Shown here: piece by piece, positions 38,104-46,839 of the stretch
Position numbering within the stretch: the first letter of the stretch is position 1
Layout: each line of letters opens with the position of its first letter
NCBI RefSeq assembly: GCF_003634935.1
Contig: NZ_RBXO01000001.1
Coordinates: 7,589,501 to 7,653,500, forward strand
Source of the DNA: Saccharothrix australiensis
Lineage (GTDB): Bacteria > Actinomycetota > Actinomycetes > Mycobacteriales > Pseudonocardiaceae
DNA: 64,000 nucleotides
Direction: 5' to 3'
Translations under genes and position numbers: made by a program
The notes under the pieces: generated by a model
The model's database searches: none
What the model saw: the letters and a program-made list of their open reading frames with translations, nothing else
What the model was told of the DNA's origin: nothing

Positions 38104-38339
38104 CGCACCTCCAGGCCACCGCCGTCACCCCAGGAGCACGCCCCGATCACAGGACGCCACACCCGTGCAACGAGCCCGTAGCACCGTGGTTACTCCCCAG
38201 TTGGCTCAACCCACCCCAACCACACCCCACGAACCCCACCCGAGCGTGTCATCCTCGGCGGCCGGCCCGTCCGCGAGGACGCTCTCCACGCTTTTCGATC
38301 TCGACCTGAACCCCACCCCACCCACCCCGCGCTCAACGC

Positions 38340-38380
38340 GAAGAGGGCGGGCACCCCCACACGGGGTGCCCGCCCTCTTC
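38340..38380 (-). terminator. rplJL terminator
   Basis: Perfect 18-bp stem (GAAGAGGGCGGGCACCCC with its complement) and 5-nt loop CACAC, 44 nt past the rplL stop. It separates rplJL from the mce operon. Confidence 0.85.
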
Positions 38381-38423
38381 GGATCGATCCTTCAACCGAT
38401 CCAGCGCCCCAAGGGCGCGAGGA

Positions 38424-38813
38424 TCACTTGAGCGAGATCTTGGCGCCGGCCGCTTCCAGCTTCTCCTTGGCGGCGTCCGCGACGTCCTTCGCGACGTTCT
38501 CCAGCAGCGGCTTCGGAGCGGACTCGACGAGCTCCTTGGCCTCCTTCAGGCCCAGGCCCGAGACGACCTCGCGGACGACCTTGATGACCTGGATCTTCTT
38601 GTCGCCGGCGCCCTCGAGGACGACGGTGAACTCGTCCTTCTCCTCCTCGGCGGGGGCAGCGCCGCCACCGGCGGCCGGGGCGGCGGCAACGGCGACGGGC
38701 GCCGCGGCGGTGACCTCGAAGGTGTCCTCGAACTCCTTCACGAAGGCCGTCAGCTCAAGGAGGGTCATCTCCTTGAACGCGTCGAGCAGCTCTTCGGTGC
38801 TGAGCTTCGCCAT
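38424..38813 (-). CDS. rplL: Ribosomal protein L7/L12
   Basis: Acidic stalk protein of 129 aa. The N-terminal dimerisation domain (STEELLDAFKEMTLLEL) is followed by an Ala/Pro/Gly hinge (about 37-57) and the conserved C-terminal domain (EFTVVLEGAGDKKIQVIKVV, GLGLKEAKELVE) that recruits translation factors. It follows rplJ by 61 nt. ATG at 38813 has an AAGGA-type site upstream. Confidence 0.98.
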   Translation of the reverse strand: MAKLSTEELLDAFKEMTLLELTAFVKEFEDTFEVTAAAPVAVAAAPAAGGGAAPAEEEKDEFTVVLEGAGDKKIQVIKVVREVVSGLGLKEAKELVESAPKPLLENVAKDVADAAKEKLEAAGAKISLK

Positions 38814-38874
38814 GATCGGCGGTCCTTTCTTTCAACGCCCGAACTGCGGCCGGGACGCGGAGTGTGTCGGGTGA

Positions 38875-39432
38875 TCAGCTTTCGGCCGGAGCGTCGGCCT
38901 CGGCGGCGGCAGGCGCCTCCGCGGCCTTCTTCTCCTGCAGGGCAGCGGCCAGGCGGGCGACCTGGGAAGCCGGGGCGTTGAACAGACCCGCGGCCTTGGC
39001 CAGGTTGCCCTTCATCGCGCCCGCCAGCTTGGCGAGCAGCACCTCGCGGGATTCGAGGTCCGCGATGCGGGTGACCTCGTCGACCGTGAGGGAGCGGCCT
39101 TCCATGTAGCCGCCCTTGATGACCAGGGCCTTGTTGTCCTTCGCGAAGTCACGCAGCGCCTTGGCCGCGTCGACCGGCTCGCCTTCGACGAAGGCGATGG
39201 CGGTCGGACCGACGAGCAGGTCGTCCAGACCTTCGATGCCCGCGTCCTGAGCGGCCAGCTTGACCAGCGTGTTCTTCGCGACGGTGTACGTGGTGCCCGC
39301 GCCGAGAGCGCGACGCAGCGTCGTGAGCTGCGCCATGGAGAGGCCACGGTACTCGGTGACGACAGCGGCCGAGCTACCGCGGAACTTGTCCGTGAGCTCG
39401 GCGACGGCCGAGACCTTGCTGGGCTTCGCCAT
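38875..39432 (-). CDS. rplJ: Ribosomal protein L10
   Basis: Stalk base protein binding 23S rRNA and L7/L12 dimers, 185 aa. It starts MAKPSKVSAVAELTDKF at ATG 39432, which follows GAGAGGAGG; the open frame extends upstream into the leader but without conservation. It has the usual YRGLSMAQLTTLRRAL and a C-terminal Ala/Glu-rich helix. The upstream leader carries an attenuator-like hairpin, consistent with L10-mediated autogenous control. Confidence 0.97.
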   Translation of the reverse strand: MAKPSKVSAVAELTDKFRGSSAAVVTEYRGLSMAQLTTLRRALGAGTTYTVAKNTLVKLAAQDAGIEGLDDLLVGPTAIAFVEGEPVDAAKALRDFAKDNKALVIKGGYMEGRSLTVDEVTRIADLESREVLLAKLAGAMKGNLAKAAGLFNAPASQVARLAAALQEKKAAEAPAAAEADAPAES

Positions 39433-39487
39433 GATCGCCTCCTCTCTGGGCTGTGGGTGACCACCGGCCGGCCGAAGAGAGGGCATG

Positions 39488-39519
39488 AAAAACGCCCCGG
39501 CGCACAGCAGCACGGGGCG
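39488..39519 (-). promoter_or_regulatory. Attenuator hairpin in the rplJ (L10) leader
   Basis: On the minus strand a 7-bp stem CGCCCCG/CGGGGCG (39513-39519 with 39493-39499) is followed directly by five T residues (39488-39492), a canonical intrinsic terminator. It sits inside the transcribed leader, 56 nt before the L10 start. That is the place expected for attenuation by an L10 leader RNA. Confidence 0.65.
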
Positions 39520-39642
39520 AACAGGCGCGCAAGCGCCTCGCGAACCTCGTCCTCCTGCGCGGGCCGTTCGCCGTGCGAACCCTTCGTTCCCACGCCCCGG
39601 AGGGCACGGGAAGACCAGCGGTCTTCGGTGGAACTCCGCACC

Positions 39643-39672
39643 ATGCTAGCCGATGGCCGACCCGGCGCCCAA
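39643..39672 (-). promoter_or_regulatory. rplJL promoter
   Basis: On the minus strand, -35 TTGGGC (39667-39672) and -10 TAGCAT (39643-39648) are separated by 18 bp. Transcription from about 39636 gives a leader of about 200 nt before rplJ, starting with a small hairpin (39610-39626). Confidence 0.6.
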
Positions 39673-39690
39673 ATCGGCATGATGTGACCC

Positions 39691-40596
39691 GTGACCGAAG
39701 AGCCACCGAGGAACCCGCCGCCACCACCGGACATCGACCCGGAACAGCTGAGGCAGTTCCAGGAGTTCCAACGGTTCCAGGAGTTCCAGCGCTTCCAGCA
39801 GGCCCAAGGCACCACACCGGCCGCCCTGCCACCTGGCCAGTCCCCCACCGGCCGGCCCGCACCGGGTGGACTCGCCCTGCCCGACGAGCCGGCCCGTCCC
39901 GCCCAGGACGCGCAGCCCGCGCGGTTCGACCAGTCCGCGCCACCCGGTCACCCGGCGCTACCGGTCGGTCAGCCGCCACCGGGCCGGCCGCCGCTCCCCT
40001 TCGGTCCACCGGCCGCGCCTCCCCCGGCGGCACCCGCCGCTCGCCGCCGCAGGGCGCTGTGGATGGTCCTGCTGCGCAGCAAGTTCTTCCGCCGCCTGGT
40101 CTACCTCGCGGTGGTGCTGCTCGTCGCGTCCTACTTCTACGAGCGGTACTTCGGCGGTCCGAGCCCCAGCGAGGTGGCGGTGGACAGCGGCGGCGACAAG
40201 GGGAACGTCATCGCGCCGCAGACCCCGTACGGGCTCCAGGGGACGGTCGCCCTGTTCTACAAGCACGTCATCAACGACGACGCGGGCCGCGCCTGCCTGC
40301 TGTTCAGCGAGGACAAGGCCGAGCAGGCGTTCACGCGGGCGTTCGGCGCGAAGGACTGCGAGTCCGCGATCCACCAGCTGTCCGGCCAGGTCACCAATGG
40401 CGCGCAGTACCGCCAGCCCGGCTTCCCGGCCGACATGAGGACCACGCCCGAAGGCGGCACCGTCGAGGTGAGTTCGTGCAAGCTCCAGGTGACGGGCGGT
40501 CCGCGGCTCGGCCGGTTCGTCCTCACCATGCAGGAGAACCGCACCTGGGTGATCACCGGCTACGAGGCGGAGCCCGCCGACTGCCTCACCGGCTGA
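39691..40596 (+). CDS. Pro/Gln-rich single-pass membrane protein, unrecognised
   Basis: A 301-aa protein of unknown function. It has a Pro-rich cytoplasmic N-terminus with a Phe/Gln repeat (QEFQRFQEFQRFQQ, residues 22-37, from near-repeated 18-bp DNA), one membrane helix (about 132-150, RLVYLAVVLLVASYFYERY) and an outer domain of about 140 residues. The outer domain (GTVALFYKHVINDDAGRACL...) resembles NTF2-like stress or Mas-type domains and has four cysteines that could pair. The GTG at 39691 appears leaderless, with CATGAT 7 nt upstream, and is divergent from the rplJL promoter. Its end shares a terminator with rplA. Confidence 0.75.
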   Translation: MTEEPPRNPPPPPDIDPEQLRQFQEFQRFQEFQRFQQAQGTTPAALPPGQSPTGRPAPGGLALPDEPARPAQDAQPARFDQSAPPGHPALPVGQPPPGRPPLPFGPPAAPPPAAPAARRRRALWMVLLRSKFFRRLVYLAVVLLVASYFYERYFGGPSPSEVAVDSGGDKGNVIAPQTPYGLQGTVALFYKHVINDDAGRACLLFSEDKAEQAFTRAFGAKDCESAIHQLSGQVTNGAQYRQPGFPADMRTTPEGGTVEVSSCKLQVTGGPRLGRFVLTMQENRTWVITGYEAEPADCLTG

Positions 40597-40617
40597 TCCA
40601 GGCCACTGCACGAACGA

Positions 40618-40652
40618 CGGAGCCCCCGACCCACGAAGGGCCGGGGGCTCCG
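40618..40652. terminator. Bidirectional terminator between convergent genes
   Basis: An 11-bp stem CGGAGCCCCCG/CGGGGGCTCCG with a 13-nt loop, between the membrane-protein gene (ends 40596) and rplA (ends 40675, opposite strand). Confidence 0.75.
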
Positions 40653-40674
40653 CGTCAGCTCCGGGAAACCGCGA

Positions 40675-41391
40675 TCAGACCGCGGCCTCGTCGGTGAGCA
40701 GGTTGCGCGTGCGGTTCGGGTCGACCGGGATGCCGGGGCCCATCGTCGTGGACACCGTGACCTTCTTCAGGTACCGGCCCTTCGCCGCCGACGGCTTGGC
40801 CCGCAGGATCTCGTCCAGCGCCGCGGCGTAGTTCTCGACCAGCTTCTCCGGGTCGAACGACACCTTGCCGATGACGAGGTGCAGGTTGGCCTGCTTGTCG
40901 ACGCGGAAGTTGATCTTACCGCCCTTGATGTCCGTCACGGCCTTGGTGACGTCGGGCGTCACGGTGCCGGTCTTCGGGTTCGGCATCAGGCCGCGCGGGC
41001 CGAGGATGCGGGCGATGCGGCCGACCTTCGCCATCTGGTCGGGCGTCGCGATCGCGGCGTCGAAGTCGAGCCAGCCACCCTGGATGCGCTCGATCAGGTC
41101 CTCGGAGCCGACCGCGTCCGCACCGGCGGCCTCGGCCTCGGCGGCCTTGTCACCGGTCGCGAAGACGATCACGCGGGCGGTCTTGCCCGTACCGTGCGGC
41201 AGGTTCACGGTGCCGCGGACCATCTGGTCGGCCTTGCGCGGGTCGACGCCGAGCCGGATGGCGACCTCGACGGTCGCGTCCAGCTTCACCTTGGACGTCT
41301 CCTTGGCGAGCTTGGCTGCCTCCAGCGGCGAGTAGAGCCGCTCCCGGTCAACCAGCTCAGCAGCGTTCTTGTACGCCTTGCTGCGCTTCAT
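40675..41391 (-). CDS. rplA: Ribosomal protein L1
   Basis: 238-aa large-subunit protein of the L1 stalk. It starts MKRSKAYKNAAELVDRE and contains the conserved GPRGLMPNPKTGTVT and the C-terminal STTMGPGIPVD. It follows rplK by 76 nt. L1 commonly represses translation of its own operon, but no leader site was resolved here. Confidence 0.98.
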   Translation of the reverse strand: MKRSKAYKNAAELVDRERLYSPLEAAKLAKETSKVKLDATVEVAIRLGVDPRKADQMVRGTVNLPHGTGKTARVIVFATGDKAAEAEAAGADAVGSEDLIERIQGGWLDFDAAIATPDQMAKVGRIARILGPRGLMPNPKTGTVTPDVTKAVTDIKGGKINFRVDKQANLHLVIGKVSFDPEKLVENYAAALDEILRAKPSAAKGRYLKKVTVSTTMGPGIPVDPNRTRNLLTDEAAV

Positions 41392-41467
41392 GCTTCTGTC
41401 CTTAATGGTGGATCAGTTGTGGTGACTGAGCCAGCGCGTGGCTCTCCCACGACTACTGAGAGAAAGA

Positions 41468-41902
41468 TCAGCCTTCGACCGTGATGCCCATCGAGCGGGC
41501 CGTGCCGGCGATGATCTTCGCCGCCTGGTCCACGTCGTTGGCGTTGAGGTCGACCATCTTGGTCTGCGCGATCTCGCGCACCTGGTCCATCGTCACCTTG
41601 GCGACCTTGTTGCGGTGCGGCTCGCCGGAGCCCTTCTCCACGCCCGCGGCCTTCAGCAGCAGCTTCGCCGCCGGCGGCGTCTTGAGCTTGAAGTCGAACG
41701 AGCGGTCCTCGTACACGGAGATCTCGACGGGCACCACGGTGCCGCGCTGCGACTCGGTCGCCGCGTTGTACGCCTTGCAGAACTCCATGATGTTGACGCC
41801 GTGCTGACCCAGCGCGGGACCAACGGGCGGCGCGGGGTTCGCGGCCCCGGCCTTGATCTGCAGCTTGATGATCGCTGCGAGCTTCTTCTTCTTGGGTGGC
41901 AT
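41468..41902 (-). CDS. rplK: Ribosomal protein L11
   Basis: 144-aa protein of the GTPase-associated centre. The N-terminus [18 protein letters not shown] is followed by [20 protein letters not shown] and the RNA-binding C-terminal domain ending GITVEG. ATG at 41902 precedes a conserved frame; nusG lies 84 nt upstream on the same strand. Confidence 0.98.
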
Positions 41903-41986
41903 CTCAGTGCTTCCTGTTATTGCGGTGTCCGCGCGCGGCCCTGCCAGCCGCAGCGTGGCTGCCGGTTCCTACGCAGTAGCAACCGA

Positions 41987-42856
41987 TCAGATCTTGGAGA
42001 CCTGGCTGAACGACAACTCGACCGGAGTCTCGCGGCCGAAGATCGACACCAGGACCTTCAGCTTCTGGCCGTCCGCGTTGACCTCGCTGATCGTCGCGGG
42101 CAGCGTGGCGAACGGGCCGTCCATGACGGTGACCGACTCGCCCACCTCGAAGTCGACCTCGACGGTCGCCTTGACCGGCGCGGCGCTGGCCTTCTTGCCC
42201 GCGGCCGGCTTCTCGCGCTCGACCTGGGGCAGCAGGAACTTCAGCACCTCGTCGAGGGTCAGCGGCGACGGCTTGGACGTCGCGCCCACGAAGCCGGTCA
42301 CGCCGGGCGTGTTGCGCACCGCGCTCCACGAGGCGTCGTTGAGCTCCATCCGGACCAGGATGTAGCCGGGCAGCACCTTCCGCTGGACCTGCTTGCGCTG
42401 GCCGTTCTTGATCTCGGTGACTTCCTCGGTCGGCACCTCGACCTGGAAGATGTAGTCCTCCATGTCGAGCGTCTGGATGCGCGTCTCGAGGTTCGTCTTG
42501 ACCTTGTTCTCGTACCCGGCGTACGAGTGCACGACGTACCAGTCGCCGGGCGCGTGCCGCAGGGCCTCGCGCATCTCGGCGGCCGGGTCGGCGGGCTCGG
42601 CGTCGATCGGCGTCTCGTCGACGACGACGTCCTCGTCCGCGCCCTCGTCGTCGGCGGCGGCGCCCTCGTCGTCGGCGGCGGCGGGCTCGACGTCGGCCGA
42701 GGAGGGCTCGGCGTCGACGGGCTCGGCAGCGGACGCGGACTCCGCGGTGTCCTCCGTCGCCTCGTCCTGCTCGACGTCCTCGACGCCACCGTCGAGGTCC
42801 TGCCCGTCGGTCAGGTCGGTCAGCTCCTGGGCGTCAACGCCGTTCTCGGAGGTCAC
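41987..42856 (-). CDS. nusG: Transcription elongation factor NusG
   Basis: 289-aa RNA-polymerase-binding elongation and translation-coupling factor. The long acidic N-terminal extension (residues 1-95) is typical of actinobacterial NusG and contains an AAADDEG repeat encoded by near-identical 24-bp DNA units. The NGN domain begins at WYVVHSYAGYENKVKTNLE and includes VLPGYILVRM; the KOW domain reads FEVGESVTVMDGPFATLPA. It follows secE by 71 nt. Confidence 0.97.
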   Translation of the reverse strand: MTSENGVDAQELTDLTDGQDLDGGVEDVEQDEATEDTAESASAAEPVDAEPSSADVEPAAADDEGAAADDEGADEDVVVDETPIDAEPADPAAEMREALRHAPGDWYVVHSYAGYENKVKTNLETRIQTLDMEDYIFQVEVPTEEVTEIKNGQRKQVQRKVLPGYILVRMELNDASWSAVRNTPGVTGFVGATSKPSPLTLDEVLKFLLPQVEREKPAAGKKASAAPVKATVEVDFEVGESVTVMDGPFATLPATISEVNADGQKLKVLVSIFGRETPVELSFSQVSKI

Positions 42857-42927
42857 TGTGGGTCTCGCTTCCTTTCATGCATCACGTGCTCCGACCGCGC
42901 CCCGAAGGCGGCGGCGGGTGTTCGACT

Positions 42928-43344
42928 CTAGGCGAACACCTTGAACACGCCCCAGGCGAAGGCCGAATCCAGGCCGAACACCAAGGCCACCATGAAGGCC
43001 ACGAAGACCAACACGACCGAGGTGTAGGTGACCATCTGCTTGCGGGTCGGCCAGATGACCTTCCGCAGCTCGCTGACCACCTCACGGATGTAGCGGACGA
43101 TCCGGGCGAAGAAGCCCGGCCGCTTCTCCTGGTCGCCCCTGGCGCGCGTGGGGCGACCCTTCTTGCCCTCCGAGGCGTCGGAGTCGGCCTCGGCCGACTT
43201 CTTGGCCTCGGCGGGACGTGCGGCGGAGTCCTTGCGACCCGCCGGGCGCACGGAGCCGCGGCGCTCGCGGCGTGCAGCGGCGGTGACCGGCCGGGCCGCG
43301 CTCTCGCGCTCTTCCGGCTGGTCCTGCTCGCGGCCCTCGCTCAT
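42928..43344 (-). CDS. secE: Preprotein translocase subunit SecE
   Basis: 138-aa SecYEG subunit. A long charged, Arg/Ala-rich N-terminus (about 80 residues, usual in actinobacteria) precedes the conserved amphipathic segment REVVSELRKVIWPTRKQM and one membrane helix (TYTSVVLVFVAFMVALVFGL). The start is ATG at 43344. tRNA-Trp lies 31 nt upstream and is likely cotranscribed. Confidence 0.96.
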   Translation of the reverse strand: MSEGREQDQPEERESAARPVTAAARRERRGSVRPAGRKDSAARPAEAKKSAEADSDASEGKKGRPTRARGDQEKRPGFFARIVRYIREVVSELRKVIWPTRKQMVTYTSVVLVFVAFMVALVFGLDSAFAWGVFKVFA

Positions 43345-43375
43345 GCCGTCCTCCGCTCACCATCGCGCTTCGACG

Positions 43376-43448
<73 letters not shown>

Positions 43449-43541
43449 TTGACACCCCGCGGTGGAGGTGCCCTGGCTGAGGCCGTCTTGCACCCTCCTC
43501 ACGTGGCCCGTGAGGCAGCGGCTGGACGTTCTCGGACCTGA

Positions 43542-43572
43542 AGCATACGGCACGGGGTACCCCTCCTTCCAA
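43542..43572 (-). promoter_or_regulatory. Promoter of tRNA-Trp-secE-nusG
   Basis: On the minus strand, -10 TATGCT (43542-43547) and -35 TTGGAA (43567-43572) have a 19-bp spacer, about 95 nt before the tRNA. The spacer is slightly long. Confidence 0.45.
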
Positions 43573-43634
43573 CCGGCCCGGTCAGAGGGGGTGCCGAGGG
43601 CGATCCCGGTTGTGCCGTCTGCCACGATTGTCGC

Positions 43635-44879
43635 ATGGCCTCACCTGAGACGACCTCCGCCCCCGGCACCTCCGACTTCCCCCGGATCTCGAAGCGGATC
43701 GGCGGCATCGCCGAGTCCGCGACGCTCGCGGTGGACGCGAAGGCGAAGGCGCTGAAGGCGGCCGGGCGGCCGGTGATCGGCTTCGGTGCGGGCGAGCCCG
43801 ACTTCCCGACCCCGGACGCCGTCGTCGCCGCTGCTCAGGCCGCGTGCGCCGATCCGAGGAACCACCGGTACACGCCCGCCGCGGGCCTGCCCGAGCTGCG
43901 GGAAGCCGTAGCCGCGAAGACGCTGCGCGACTCCGGGTACGCCGTGACCGCCGCGCAGGTGCTGATCACCAACGGCGGCAAGCAGGCCGTCTACCAGGCG
44001 TTCGCCACCGTCCTGGACCCCGGTGACGAGGTGCTGCTGCCCGCGCCGTACTGGACCACCTACCCCGAGGCGATCACCCTCGCGGGTGGCGTCCCGGTGC
44101 AGGTCACGGCGGACGAGGCGACCGACTACCTGGTCACCGTCGAGCAGCTGGAGGCGGCGCGGACGCCGCGGACCAAGGTCCTGCTGCTGTGCTCGCCGTC
44201 CAACCCGACCGGCGCGGTGCACAGCCGCGAGCAGATCACCGCGATCGGCGAGTGGGCGCTGGAGCACGGCCTGTGGGTCATCTCCGACGAGATCTACGAG
44301 CACCTGGTCTACGACGGCGCCGAGGCGGTGTCGCTGCCCGTGGCGGTGCCCGCGATGGCGGACCGGACGATCGTGCTCAACGGCGTGGCGAAGACCTACG
44401 CGATGACCGGCTGGCGGGTGGGCTGGCTGATCGGCCCGACCGACGTCGTGAAGGCCGCCGCGAACCTCCAGTCGCACCTGACCTCGAACGTGGCGAACGT
44501 GTCGCAGCGCGCGGCGCTGGAGGCCGTGTCCGGCCCGCTCGACGCCGCGCACGCGATGCGGGCGGCGTTCGACCGGCGGCGGCGGACCATCGTGGACATG
44601 CTGTCCGCGATCCCCGGCGTGACGTGCCCGACGCCGAAGGGCGCCTTCTACGTGTACCCGTCGGTGAAGGCGCTGATCGGCAAGTCGCTCCGCGGCACGA
44701 CGATCACCGACACCGTGCAGCTGGCGGCGCTCATCCTGGAGCACGCCGAGGTCGCGGTGGTGCCGGGCGAGGCGTTCGGCACGCCGGGCTACCTCCGCCT
44801 GTCGTACGCCCTGGGCGACGACGACCTGAAGACCGGCGTCGCGCGGATCGCCGAGCTGCTGGGCGAGGTCGAGGGGTAG
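43635..44879 (+). CDS. aspC: Class I aminotransferase, aspartate aminotransferase type
   Basis: PLP-dependent aminotransferase of 414 aa interconverting aspartate and 2-oxoglutarate with oxaloacetate and glutamate. Landmarks are GAGEPDFPTP, NGGKQAVYQA, SPSNPTGAVHS, ISDEIYEHL and the Schiff-base lysine in NGVAKTYAMTGWRVGW, with the carboxylate-binding Arg in GYLRLSYAL. The ATG at 43635 is probably leaderless: CACGAT (43623-43628) lies 6 nt before it. It stands divergent from the secE operon, a conserved actinobacterial position. A perfect hairpin with T tract follows. Confidence 0.93.
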   Translation: MASPETTSAPGTSDFPRISKRIGGIAESATLAVDAKAKALKAAGRPVIGFGAGEPDFPTPDAVVAAAQAACADPRNHRYTPAAGLPELREAVAAKTLRDSGYAVTAAQVLITNGGKQAVYQAFATVLDPGDEVLLPAPYWTTYPEAITLAGGVPVQVTADEATDYLVTVEQLEAARTPRTKVLLLCSPSNPTGAVHSREQITAIGEWALEHGLWVISDEIYEHLVYDGAEAVSLPVAVPAMADRTIVLNGVAKTYAMTGWRVGWLIGPTDVVKAAANLQSHLTSNVANVSQRAALEAVSGPLDAAHAMRAAFDRRRRTIVDMLSAIPGVTCPTPKGAFYVYPSVKALIGKSLRGTTITDTVQLAALILEHAEVAVVPGEAFGTPGYLRLSYALGDDDLKTGVARIAELLGEVEG

Positions 44880-44913
44880 TCGAACGGGTCGCGCCAGAAC
44901 CCGACAGTCCATC

Positions 44914-44951
44914 ACGAAAGGCGTCCCCACGGGGCGCCTTTCGTCGTTTTT
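44914..44951 (+). terminator. Intrinsic terminator of aspC
   Basis: The stem ACGAAAGGCG/CGCCTTTCGT is extended by four more pairs (one G-T), has a short CAC-type loop and is followed by TCG and a run of T. Such T-tract terminators are rare in this genome. Confidence 0.85.
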
Positions 44952-45045
44952 GGACACGTTCGGGTGACGACCGGTAACCGGACCACGGGATCGTTCGATG
45001 CTCCGATCACCCGGCTCGCCGAGCCGCACCCCGTGAGGAGCGCAT

Positions 45046-45681
45046 ATGGCCTTACCCCAACCACCGACGACGCACCACCCCCAGCACGCCGCGCCCACCC
45101 CTCCGCGCAACGGGCTCGGCACCGCGGGTCTCGTGCTCGGCCTCCTGGGCCTGCCGGCCGCCTTCCTGCCCGTGATCGGCCTCGTGGCGTGGCCGCTGGT
45201 CGTCCTGGGCCTCGTCCTGGGCGCGCTGGGCGTCGCGCGGGCGAGCCGCGGCCGGGCGACCAACAAGGGCATCGCCGTGGCGGGCGTGGTGCTGTCCGCC
45301 GCCGGCCTGGCCGTGTGCGCCCTGTGGGCCGCGTTCTTCGGGAAGGCCGCGAGCGACGCCGCGCGGACCCTCGACGACCTGGAGCGCGAGGCGAACAAGG
45401 AGTCGCGGGTCGTCTACGAGATCAGCGGCGACGCGCCGAAGGCGGCGGTGACCTACACGACCTACAGCGACGGCGGCAGCGCCACCAGCAAGGAGGACGC
45501 GACGAGCCTCCCGTGGACCAAGGAGCTGACCGTGAAGGGCTTCCTCAGCGGAGGCACCCTGACCGCGATGACCGGCGCCGAGGGCGGCACCGTGACCTGC
45601 CGGATCAGCGTCGACGGCGTGGAGAAGAAGACCGCGACCGCCACCGGGGCGTTCGTGCTCGCGAGCTGCTCGAACTTCTGA
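45046..45681 (+). CDS. DUF4190/MmpS-like membrane protein
   Basis: A 211-aa protein with a Pro/His-rich cytoplasmic start, two membrane helices (about 28-58 and 75-97, the DUF4190 hairpin with the small GLVLGALGVARASRGRATNKG linker) and an outer C-terminal beta domain (VVYEISGDAPKAAVTYTTYS) resembling MmpS-type transport accessory domains. Two cysteines (GTVTCRISV, LASCSNF) could form a disulphide. ATG at 45046 follows GAGGAG. Function unknown; an envelope-associated role is inferred. Confidence 0.75.
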   Translation: MALPQPPTTHHPQHAAPTPPRNGLGTAGLVLGLLGLPAAFLPVIGLVAWPLVVLGLVLGALGVARASRGRATNKGIAVAGVVLSAAGLAVCALWAAFFGKAASDAARTLDDLEREANKESRVVYEISGDAPKAAVTYTTYSDGGSATSKEDATSLPWTKELTVKGFLSGGTLTAMTGAEGGTVTCRISVDGVEKKTATATGAFVLASCSNF

Positions 45682-45734
45682 CCCGCGCCCGCTCGGGCGG
45701 AGCTCCGCACCCGCCCGAGCGCAGGCGCCGGCCG

Positions 45735-46157
45735 CTAGCGCGCGAGCCGCACGCGGGCGGACGCGCCGCCCAGCACGGACTTCCCCTCGAACGCGGCCGT
45801 CACGTTGACCTTGAACGTCCCGTCCTCCAGGACCTTGGTGACCTTGCCGGTCACCTCCACGAGCGCGCCCTCGTCGTCGTCGGGCACCGGGACGGGCCGC
45901 CCGAACCGCACGCCGTACTCGACGACCGCGCCGGGGTCGCCCGCCCACTCGGTGACGATCCGGCCGGCGAGGCCCATCGTCAGCATCCCGTGCGCGATGA
46001 CGCCCGGCAGGCCGACGCCGGTGGCGAAGCGCTCGCTCCAGTGGATCGGGTTGAAGTCGCCGGACGCGCCGGCGTACCGGACCAGGTCGGCGCGGGTGAT
46101 GCGGATGGTCAGCGGCGGCAGCTCGTCGCCCACCGACACGTCTGCGGCGCGGATCAC
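45735..46157 (-). CDS. hadB: MaoC-like (R)-hydratase, HadB type
   Basis: 140-aa hot-dog-fold hydratase. The catalytic R-hydratase motif is present as YAGASGDFNPIHWSERFA (Asp and His), followed by GVIAHGMLTMGL. In mycobacteria HadB is the catalytic partner of HadA in the FAS-II 3-hydroxyacyl-ACP dehydratase. The GTG at 46157 overlaps the hadA stop by GTGA. No HadC gene follows. In organisms without mycolic acids the pair still occurs and its exact acyl substrate is unclear. Confidence 0.85.
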   Translation of the reverse strand: MIRAADVSVGDELPPLTIRITRADLVRYAGASGDFNPIHWSERFATGVGLPGVIAHGMLTMGLAGRIVTEWAGDPGAVVEYGVRFGRPVPVPDDDEGALVEVTGKVTKVLEDGTFKVNVTAAFEGKSVLGGASARVRLAR

Positions 46158-46603
46158 GCGTCCTCCCCCCGGACCACGAGCGTGCAGCGCCCGGTGGTCA
46201 CCCGCTCGCCCTCTTCGGTGCTGATCTCGGCGCGGAGGGCGAGCATGTCGTTGCCCATCCGCGAGGTGATGCCGTCCACGTGCAGCTCGACCACGAGCCG
46301 GTCGCCCGCGGTGATGGGGCGGTGGTGGACGAAGGACTGGTCGCCGTGCACGACCCGGCTGTAGTCCAAGCCCAGTTCCGGGTCCTCGACCAGCACGTCG
46401 TTCGCCTTGAGCGACACGATGACGGCGAACGTGGGCGGCGCGATGACGTCCCGGTAGCCCGCGGCGCGGGCGGCCTCGGCGTCGCGGTGCAGCGGGCTCG
46501 TCGCGCCGACCGCGTCGGCGAACTCGCGGATCTTCTCGCGGCCCACCTCGTAGGGCGGCGACGGCGGGTACACGCGTCCGGTGAACGACTGGTCGAGGGG
46601 CAC
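46154..46603 (-). CDS. hadA: MaoC-like dehydratase, HadA type
   Basis: 149-aa N-terminal MaoC-like dehydratase subunit lacking the catalytic motif, partner of HadB. It begins MPLDQSFTGRVYPPSPPYEV and contains GDQSFVHHRPITAGDRL, a stretch typical of HadA. The GTG at 46603 looks leaderless: on the minus strand TAACCT lies 6 nt before it and no Shine-Dalgarno is seen. It lies between rpmG and hadB as in mycobacteria. Confidence 0.85.
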   Translation of the reverse strand: MPLDQSFTGRVYPPSPPYEVGREKIREFADAVGATSPLHRDAEAARAAGYRDVIAPPTFAVIVSLKANDVLVEDPELGLDYSRVVHGDQSFVHHRPITAGDRLVVELHVDGITSRMGNDMLALRAEISTEEGERVTTGRCTLVVRGEDA

Positions 46604-46674
46604 CGGAGCAGGTTACGCGACGAGGCCCGCCCCCTGGTCGGGGACGGGCCTCGGGCACGGGCTCGGGGGCAACC

Positions 46675-46839
46675 TCAGCGGGTTTCCTTGTGCGCCCGGT
46701 GGGTCTTGCAGTTCGGGCAGAACTTCTTGATCTCCAGGCGGTCCGGGTCGTTGCGCCGGTTCTTCCTGGTGATGTAGTTCCGGTGCTTGCACTCCTCGCA
46801 CGCGAGGGTGATCTTCGGGCGTACGTCGGTTGCAGCCAC
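46675..46839 (-). CDS. rpmG: Ribosomal protein L33
   Basis: 54-aa large-subunit protein with a zinc-binding set CEEC and CPNC, i.e. the zinc-containing (C+) form. It reads DVRPKITLACEECKHRNY and ends THRAHKETR. The start is GTG at 46839 with GGAAGGCAAGGA upstream; the longer open frame is unconserved. Zinc-free paralogues often exist elsewhere under zinc control; none is in this window. Confidence 0.95.
   Translation of the reverse strand: MAATDVRPKITLACEECKHRNYITRKNRRNDPDRLEIKKFCPNCKTHRAHKETR

Noticed and set aside
45735..46603. Assignment as a mycolic-acid FAS-II HadABC system
   Set aside because: Only HadA and HadB are present and no hadC follows. The pair exists in many actinobacteria without mycolates, so mycolic acid synthesis should not be inferred.
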